Source: Holophagaceae bacterium UBA1801
GTDB lineage: Bacteria > Acidobacteriota > Holophagae > Holophagales > Holophagaceae
Direction of reading: 5' to 3'
Length of the DNA stretch: 10,500 bases
Assembly (NCBI GenBank): GCA_002319925.1
Contig: DCFP01000167.1
Span: forward strand, 1-10,500
The stretch's first letter is position 1, and every line of letters starts with the position of its first letter. Made by a program: the position numbers and the translations under genes. The notes beneath the pieces are model-generated. The model made no database searches. It had not been told where the DNA came from and saw only the letters and a program-made list of their open reading frames with translations. Positions 5,180 to 10,500 of the stretch are shown one piece after another.

Positions 5180-6795
5180 TGACGTTCCTCCAAGGTCGAG
5201 ATGTCTCCCATTTCTTCACCAAGATAACGGGCCTTCAGCACCCGGCGCATGATTTTCCCGCTCTTGTTCTTGGGCAAGGCTTCGACTTGGAAAATTTCCT
5301 GGGGTGTGGCCACCGAGGACAACCGGTTCGCCACATGAATGCGCATCTTCAATTCTAGTTCAGGCGTGTATTCGAAACCGGCATGAAGTTGCACGAAGGC
5401 CACAACCTTCTCGAACAGCAGCTCGTCGGGAGCGGCAATCACTCCGGATTCAGCCACTTCCGGTAGCTCCAGCAGGGCGCTTTCCACCTCGAAGGGGCTC
5501 ACGAGATGCCCGGAGGTGTTGATGACATCATCGCTCCGGCCCAGGAACCAGTAGTACCCGTCCTCGTCCCGCCAGGCCATGTCGCCCGTCATGTACCAGC
5601 CGTTGCGGAACTTGCTCTGGTAGGCGGATTCGTTCTTCAGGTAGGTGATGAACATGGATTCCCAGCCGGACCTGAGACAGAGGTTGCCCTGGGCGCCCAC
5701 CCCTAGCTCCGTGCCGTCATCGGCAATGACCCCCGCTTTGACGTCCCCGTAAGGAATTCCCATGGACCCCGGGCGGATAGCCAGCCCTGGCCGGTTGGAG
5801 ATCATGATGGCGCCGGTTTCCGTCTGGAACCAGGTGTCGAAGATGTCCTTCCCGAGCACCTCGCGGCCCCAGGTGATCACCTCCGGATTGAGGGGCTCAC
5901 CGACGCTGCAGATATGGCGCAACTCTTTCAGATTGAACTCACCGTAGAGAGAGGCTTCTTCCCGCAGCAGCATGCGCAGCGCCGTGGGCGCCGTGTACCA
6001 GACGGACACCTTTTCCCGCTCGATGAGTTCCATCCAGTTCCGGGCGTCGTAGCCGCCACCGAAGTGGACCTGGGTGATGCCCAGGCTCCAGGGGCCGATG
6101 ATGCCGTAGGATGTGCCCGTCACCCAACCCTGGTCCGCCGTGCACCAGTAGATATCGTCGTCGCGCAAACCGAGGATGTCGCGAGCCGTCTGGGTCTGCT
6201 TGACGAGGCTGCGATGGCGGTGCAGCACGCCCTTGGGTTTGCCGGTGGAACCCGAAGTGTAGTGCAACACGGAGGGCGTTTCCGGATCCGTCACGGGCAC
6301 GGCGAAATCCGGCGAAGCGCCGGCCATGAGGCGGCTCCAGGAGAGCACGTCCGTGGACAGGTCTTCCTGGATGTCGGTGAGGATGACCATCCGCAGGGCC
6401 GGCAGGCGGTCGCGGACCTTTTCGATCTTGCGGTAGAGGCTCTTGCGGGTGACCAGAAGGCAAGCCTCCGAGGCACCGATCCGGTCGATGAGCGCGTCCT
6501 CCCCGAAATTGGAGAACAGTGTGCCGGTGATGCATTCGGCCTTGAGGGATCCCAGGAAGGCGACGAATTGCTCCGGAGATTTCGGCAGGAAGGTGAAGAG
6601 GACCTCGCCGCGGCGGACCCCCAGGCCCGCCAGGGCATTGGCGAACTGGTTCGTGGTCCGGTTCAAGTCGTCGAAGGTGTAATCCCTCCGCTCGAAATCC
6701 GTGCCGATCCAGCGCATGGCGACCTTCCCGCCGCGACCCAGCTCGCACTGCTTGCCGGTACAGTGATAGCCAATATTGAAGTTTTCCATGCTCAC
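5176..6795 (-). CDS. AMP-forming acyl ligase, acetyl-CoA synthetase (AcsA)-like, dedicated to the acylation operon
   Basis: The 539-aa ANL-superfamily enzyme activates a carboxylic acid as acyl-AMP and transfers it to a thiol. Motifs in order: P-loop YTSGSTGKPKGV (179-190), a WVTGTSYGIIGPW stretch (224-236) typical of the Bacillus AcsA group, SVGEPLNPEV (297-306), DTWFQTETG (320-328), YMTGD (401-405), GRSDDVINTSGH (419-430) and PKNKSGKIMRR with catalytic Lys514. Acetate enzymes usually read DTWWQTETG; the second Trp is Phe323 here, which may change the acyl pocket. The start is GTG at 6795, because GAGG stands seven bases before it; ATG at 6789 is the alternative. It lies 50 bp after the glycosyltransferase gene and overlaps the ACP gene by four bases. 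It occupies the place of DltA in a dlt-like set but is not DltA-like in sequence, so D-alanine is unlikely. Acetate, propionate or a related small acid is my inference. Confidence 0.88.
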   Translation of the reverse strand: MSMENFNIGYHCTGKQCELGRGGKVAMRWIGTDFERRDYTFDDLNRTTNQFANALAGLGVRRGEVLFTFLPKSPEQFVAFLGSLKAECITGTLFSNFGEDALIDRIGASEACLLVTRKSLYRKIEKVRDRLPALRMVILTDIQEDLSTDVLSWSRLMAGASPDFAVPVTDPETPSVLHYTSGSTGKPKGVLHRHRSLVKQTQTARDILGLRDDDIYWCTADQGWVTGTSYGIIGPWSLGITQVHFGGGYDARNWMELIEREKVSVWYTAPTALRMLLREEASLYGEFNLKELRHICSVGEPLNPEVITWGREVLGKDIFDTWFQTETGAIMISNRPGLAIRPGSMGIPYGDVKAGVIADDGTELGVGAQGNLCLRSGWESMFITYLKNESAYQSKFRNGWYMTGDMAWRDEDGYYWFLGRSDDVINTSGHLVSPFEVESALLELPEVAESGVIAAPDELLFEKVVAFVQLHAGFEYTPELELKMRIHVANRLSSVATPQEIFQVEALPKNKSGKIMRRVLKARYLGEEMGDISTLEERQ

Positions 6796-6845
6796 GTCAT
6801 CACCTCAGCATGTTTGCAATTGAACAGATGCGGGGTTGCCGATGG

Positions 6846-7874
6846 TCATGCCTTGGAATCGAGGGTTTTTCTCGGTTTTCCCGATCTCGAAAAATCCCGG
6901 TGCGTTGGCCCAAGCCGGCCATTGGCAAAGTCCCTCATGGCCAGGTGCTCGATCCTGATCCGCTGGAATTTGCCGCGGAAGAACCACTTCTGATAGTGGT
7001 ACCAGCGCTTCAGCATCTGGTTCGCGAGATACTCAGGGAAATACCGGTGGATGAAGAACCAGCGGTTCCGCCGGTTGTAGAACTCCATCATGTCGCTGCG
7101 GTTGCCCGTGCTCAGGGACTCGAGATGGAACACCTCCACCTCTGGGCACAAACCCAGGCGCAAGCCCTTCTTTCGGATCTCCAGCGAGAAGGCGGGGTCC
7201 TCGTAGTACAAGAAGTAGTCATCGGGGATCCAGCCGACCTCTTTCGCAAGGCTGGTGCGGAGGAACATGGAGCATCCGCTGATGTAGGTCAGACGCGTCC
7301 GGTCCAAGTCCGCGGGATCGATGGCGTACTTGATGGAAAAGTCCCGCAGTTGCAGGATGCCGCCGTAGTACATCTTGATGTGGTCGGCCCGTATGCGGGT
7401 GCCCCAGAGCCCAATGCCCGGGTCCTTTTCGGCCGCCCGGACCAGGTCCCGGCTGCTGCCCTCGGCCATCAAGGTGTCGTTGTTCATGACCCAGGCGAAC
7501 TCGACGCCATGGCGGTGGAAGAACTCCAGCCCCACGTTGTTCCCGCCCGCGTAGCCCAGATTTTCCGCAATGGAAATGAAGCCGACTTTCCCCGCAGGCG
7601 GCAGTGGATCCACTTCCGGATCGATGCGGACCCAGGGCAGTGAGCTGGCGTTCAAGACGGCCAGCGCTCTGTCGAGGGTCTTGTCGGCATCGTTCTCCAG
7701 CCAGAGAATGCGGGCCTCTGGGCCTTCCACTTCCAGGAGACGCTGGACGCAGGCCAGGGTCACGTCCGGTTCATGGTAGTTGAGTATGCAGATCCCCACC
7801 TTCGGGGTGATTTCCTGTGTGCTCGCGGTATTCATGTTTCCTGGATATCCCGGATAAATGCCAATGGGCTTCAT
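6846..7874 (-). CDS. Family 2 glycosyltransferase (rhamnosyltransferase-like)
   Basis: The 342-aa GT-A fold enzyme has GICILNYHEPDVTLACVQ at the N-terminus (NDP-sugar site), ENLGYAGGNN (104-113), the metal-binding NNDT motif at 131-134 (DXD equivalent), GCSMFLR (200-206) and YEDPAFSLEIRKKG (224-237) carrying the likely catalytic acid region, then HLESLSTG and a Tyr/Arg/Trp-rich C-terminus. This pattern is typical of GT2 enzymes such as WbbL-type rhamnosyltransferases in surface polysaccharide synthesis. It is predicted cytoplasmic or loosely membrane-associated. The start at 7874 is supported by AGGA eight bases upstream; ATG at 7835 (AGGA only three bases away) would remove 13 atypical residues. 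It is the first gene of the operon, which points to a glycan as the target of the acylation enzymes. Donor sugar and acceptor cannot be told. Confidence 0.9.
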   Translation of the reverse strand: MKPIGIYPGYPGNMNTASTQEITPKVGICILNYHEPDVTLACVQRLLEVEGPEARILWLENDADKTLDRALAVLNASSLPWVRIDPEVDPLPPAGKVGFISIAENLGYAGGNNVGLEFFHRHGVEFAWVMNNDTLMAEGSSRDLVRAAEKDPGIGLWGTRIRADHIKMYYGGILQLRDFSIKYAIDPADLDRTRLTYISGCSMFLRTSLAKEVGWIPDDYFLYYEDPAFSLEIRKKGLRLGLCPEVEVFHLESLSTGNRSDMMEFYNRRNRWFFIHRYFPEYLANQMLKRWYHYQKWFFRGKFQRIRIEHLAMRDFANGRLGPTHRDFSRSGKPRKTLDSKA

Positions 7875-7982
7875 CGATACTATCCTGTTCTTCCTTCACC
7901 TTCTCCGCCCTTTCCCGGATTGCCGCTGCCACTCAGCGAAACCGTTCACAAAGAACTCACCAAGAAGGCCGATACTGATTTC
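7875..7982. other. Divergent intergenic region between the acylation operon and ppk
   Basis: The 108-bp gap must hold the promoters for the leftward glycosyltransferase operon and the rightward ppk gene. I found no -35/-10 pair with good spacing on either strand. A 7-base direct repeat CGATACT occurs at 7875-7881 and 7970-7976, near each start codon, and could be chance. No hairpin or terminator was noticed. Confidence 0.4.
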
Positions 7983-10121
7983 ATGAGCCGAATCGCCCCC
8001 AAACCCGAAGACATCCTGAACCGCGAATTGAGCTGGCTGGCTTTCAATGAGCGGGTACTGGAAGAAGCCGAAGACCCGGCCGTGCCGCTCCTGGAGCGGG
8101 TGAAATTCCTCGCCATCGTCTCCAGCAACTGGGACGAGTTCTTCATGGTTCGGGTGGCGGGCATCTGGCGCCAGATCGACGCGGGCATCACCCAGCCCGG
8201 ACCCGACGGCCATACGCCCCGCCAGCTCCTGGAGCGGGTCTCCCAGCGGATCCACGAGCTGGCCGCGCGTCAGCACACGCTCTTCCACGCGGTGCTCGAA
8301 CCCCAGCTCAACGCCCAGGGCATCTTCATCCTGAAACCCGAACAGCTGGATGAGGCCCAGCGCGACTTCGTCCTGGATTATTTCGACCGCAACCTGCTGC
8401 CGTTGGTCACGCCCCTGGCGGTGGATACGGGCCATCCCTTCCCGCGGCTGGGAAACCGCGCCATGGTCCTCATGGCGGAACTGGAAGCGGAGGAATACCT
8501 GGAAGAGGAGAAACTGCCCGTCTCCCAGCTTTCCATCATCCACGTGCCCACGCGAGTGGCGACTAGGTTCCTGCGGGTGCCTTCCATCCACGGCCACCAG
8601 GTTTTCGTGATGCTCGAGGACGTGGTGCGCATGCACCTGCCTCGGATCTTCCACGGGTATGCCATCAAGAACTGCCAGGCTCTGCGGGTCACGCGGGATT
8701 CCGATCTGCCCATGGACGAGGATCCTTTCGAAGACTTGATGAAGACCGTGGAGGAACATCTCCGTTCCCGCCGCCGGGGAGCGGCAGTGCGCCTGCAGTA
8801 CGAGAACGGTCTCAGCCACACCTTGCTGGACACGCTCATCGAGGAGCTGGAGCTGGCTCCCGAGGACCTCTACCCCACCGATGGCTTCACGGCCTTCTCG
8901 GACCTGATGCAGCTCTACGGACAGCTGGATCTTCCCCACTTGAAAGACCAGGCCATGCCGCCGGTGCCCGTGCCCCAGATCGAGGCGGCGCCCACGGTCT
9001 TCGACGCCATCGCCAAGAACGACATCCTGCTGCACCACCCCTTCCAGAGCTTCGACGACAGCGTCGTGCGCTTCGTGCGGGAGGCGGCGGAGGATCCGAA
9101 GGTCCTTGCCATCAAGATGACCCTCTACCGCGTGAGCCGGAACAGTCCCATCGCGGCGGCCCTGGAGCGCGCGGCGGAACGGGGAAAGCAGGTGGCGGCC
9201 ATCGTGGAGCTGCGGGCTCGGTTCGACGAAGAAGCCAACATCGCCTGGGCCCGGCGCCTGGAAATGGCGGGCGTGCATGTGGTCTACGGCATGCCCGCCC
9301 TGAAGACCCACGGAAAGGCCTGCCTGGTGATTCGTCAGGAGCAGAACACCATCAAGCGCTACTGCCACCTTTCCACAGGCAACTACAACGAGAAGACATC
9401 CCGCTTGTATTCCGATTTGGGCATCTTCACGGCCCGTCCTGCCTTCGGCGAGGATCTTTCCAACCTTTTCAATCTGCTCACGGGCTACACCCGGCCGCCT
9501 CAGTTCAATCGGCTCATCCTCGCCCCCCAGAATTTCCGGAAAGCCCTGATCGATCGCATCGACCGCGAGTGCCAGCATGCGCGCAACGGCCTGCCCGCGC
9601 GCATGATCCTGAAGCTCAACGCCCTCGTGGATCCGCCCATGATCCAGAAGCTCTACGAGGCGGGCCAGAGCGGAGTCCAGATCGATCTGATCGTGCGGGG
9701 CTCCTGCTGCATCCGTCCTGGTGTTCCAGGACTATCCGACAACATCCGCGTGGTCTCCATCATCGACCGGTTCCTCGAGCACGCCCGCGTCTACCATTTC
9801 ACCAACAACGGCTCGCCGGAGACCCTGCTCTCCAGCGGCGATCTCATGCAGCGCAACCTGGATCACCGCGTGGAAGTGACCTTCCCGCTGGATGATCCCA
9901 TCGTGGCCGCCGAGGTCGTGGAACTGCTCGAGCTGCAATTGAATGACACTGTGAAGGGGCGCGTCCTGGGATCCGAGGGCCAGGTCATCCGCCGCGGCCT
10001 GGATCCGGGCAAGCCTCTTCTCCGCAGCCAATCCCGCACCTACGAACACGGCCTCCTGGCCAGCGGTGTCAAGAACCTCACCCAGAAACTGCCGGACACC
10101 ATGGTTATAGAAGACATCTGA
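7983..10121 (+). CDS. ppk1: Polyphosphate kinase 1
   Basis: PPK1 reversibly transfers the gamma phosphate of ATP to inorganic polyphosphate. The 712-aa length matches the family. The N-terminal domain has NRELSWLAFNERVLEEA (13-29) and FLAIVSSNWDEFFMVRVAG (42-60). The catalytic phospholipase D-like part shows ALKTHGKACLVIR with His443, equivalent to the autophosphorylated His435 of E. coli, CHLSTGNYNEKTSRLYSDLG (461-480), and FLEHARVYHF with His600, equivalent to His592. DHRVEVTFPL (628-637) is the usual C-terminal block. All key residues are present, so it should be active. The ATG at 7983 gives the family N-terminus, although its ribosome binding site is poor (AAGG about 14 bases upstream); the frame is open to 7773 but lacks a better start. 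It is divergent from the acylation operon and is followed after 50 bp by a Mrp-type ATPase gene in the same direction, perhaps co-transcribed. Confidence 0.97.
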   Translation: MSRIAPKPEDILNRELSWLAFNERVLEEAEDPAVPLLERVKFLAIVSSNWDEFFMVRVAGIWRQIDAGITQPGPDGHTPRQLLERVSQRIHELAARQHTLFHAVLEPQLNAQGIFILKPEQLDEAQRDFVLDYFDRNLLPLVTPLAVDTGHPFPRLGNRAMVLMAELEAEEYLEEEKLPVSQLSIIHVPTRVATRFLRVPSIHGHQVFVMLEDVVRMHLPRIFHGYAIKNCQALRVTRDSDLPMDEDPFEDLMKTVEEHLRSRRRGAAVRLQYENGLSHTLLDTLIEELELAPEDLYPTDGFTAFSDLMQLYGQLDLPHLKDQAMPPVPVPQIEAAPTVFDAIAKNDILLHHPFQSFDDSVVRFVREAAEDPKVLAIKMTLYRVSRNSPIAAALERAAERGKQVAAIVELRARFDEEANIAWARRLEMAGVHVVYGMPALKTHGKACLVIRQEQNTIKRYCHLSTGNYNEKTSRLYSDLGIFTARPAFGEDLSNLFNLLTGYTRPPQFNRLILAPQNFRKALIDRIDRECQHARNGLPARMILKLNALVDPPMIQKLYEAGQSGVQIDLIVRGSCCIRPGVPGLSDNIRVVSIIDRFLEHARVYHFTNNGSPETLLSSGDLMQRNLDHRVEVTFPLDDPIVAAEVVELLELQLNDTVKGRVLGSEGQVIRRGLDPGKPLLRSQSRTYEHGLLASGVKNLTQKLPDTMVIEDI

Positions 10122-10171
10122 CCGGCGGTGACGTTCCCGGTTTCCATGGCACCCTAGAAGTGGAGGAAGCC

Positions 10172-10500
<329 letters not shown>

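Noticed and set aside
3378..5252. Long plus-strand open frame of 624 codons opposite the MBOAT and ACP genes
   Set aside because: Its product is Asp/Glu/His/Gln-rich with no recognisable domain, and it is the mirror of clear coding sequence with intact motifs on the minus strand. High G+C makes such antisense frames common.
5176..6795. Ligase as a true DltA (D-alanine carrier protein ligase)
   Set aside because: The core motifs (WVTGTSYGIIGP, SVGEPLNPEV, DTWFQTETG) are those of the AcsA group, so only the operon position is DltA-like.
5914..6993. Plus-strand open frame of 359 codons opposite the acyl ligase
   Set aside because: Antisense shadow of the ligase and of the end of the glycosyltransferase; composition is not protein-like.
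7896..9578. Minus-strand open frame of 560 codons opposite ppk
   Set aside because: It is antisense to a full-length PPK1 with all catalytic motifs and its own product has no family features or ribosome binding site.

Overview
The window is about 60% G+C bacterial chromosome with tightly packed genes and AGGAGG-type ribosome binding sites. The gene set suggests a Gram-negative bacterium. The mix of a CTC-type L25, a small secreted Cys/His protein of a kind common in Acidobacteriota, and an envelope O-acylation operon makes me lean to Acidobacteriota, perhaps the Holophaga/Geothrix group. That assignment is an inference from gene style, not from a marker comparison.

Layout. Positions 1-2208 hold a ribosomal/translation neighbourhood on the minus strand: rplY (L25), pth (peptidyl-tRNA hydrolase) and the first 40 codons of rpsF (S6). 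The cluster is interrupted in two ways. A strong intrinsic terminator separates rplY from pth. A plus-strand gene for a small exported protein lies between pth and rpsF, converges on pth, and shares its stop-codon palindrome with it. rpsF therefore appears to have its own promoter and a structured leader.

Positions 2364-7874 hold a five-gene minus-strand operon, read in this order: GT2 glycosyltransferase, AcsA-like AMP-forming acyl ligase, acyl carrier protein, AlgI/DltB-type MBOAT membrane acyltransferase, and a membrane-anchored SGNH-fold protein. Intergenic gaps are 50, -4, 14 and 18 bp. The last four genes match the functional parts list of a dlt operon (DltA, DltC, DltB, DltD), but the activating enzyme is acetyl-CoA-synthetase-like rather than DltA-like. 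My reading is a carrier-protein-dependent system that activates a small acyl group, loads it on the ACP (directly or through CoA), passes it through the MBOAT across the inner membrane, and places it on an envelope glycan with help from the SGNH protein. The glycosyltransferase would help build that glycan. This is the most interesting content of the window. The substrate and acceptor cannot be read from the sequence.

Positions 7983-10500 run on the plus strand, divergent from the operon: a full-length polyphosphate kinase (ppk1), then the start of a Mrp/ApbC-type Fe-S carrier ATPase cut off by the window edge inside its P-loop. No tRNA, rRNA, CRISPR array, insertion sequence or integrase was seen. 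No gene-free stretch exceeds 300 bases; the longest (123-381) holds the rpsF promoter and leader plus two inverted repeats.
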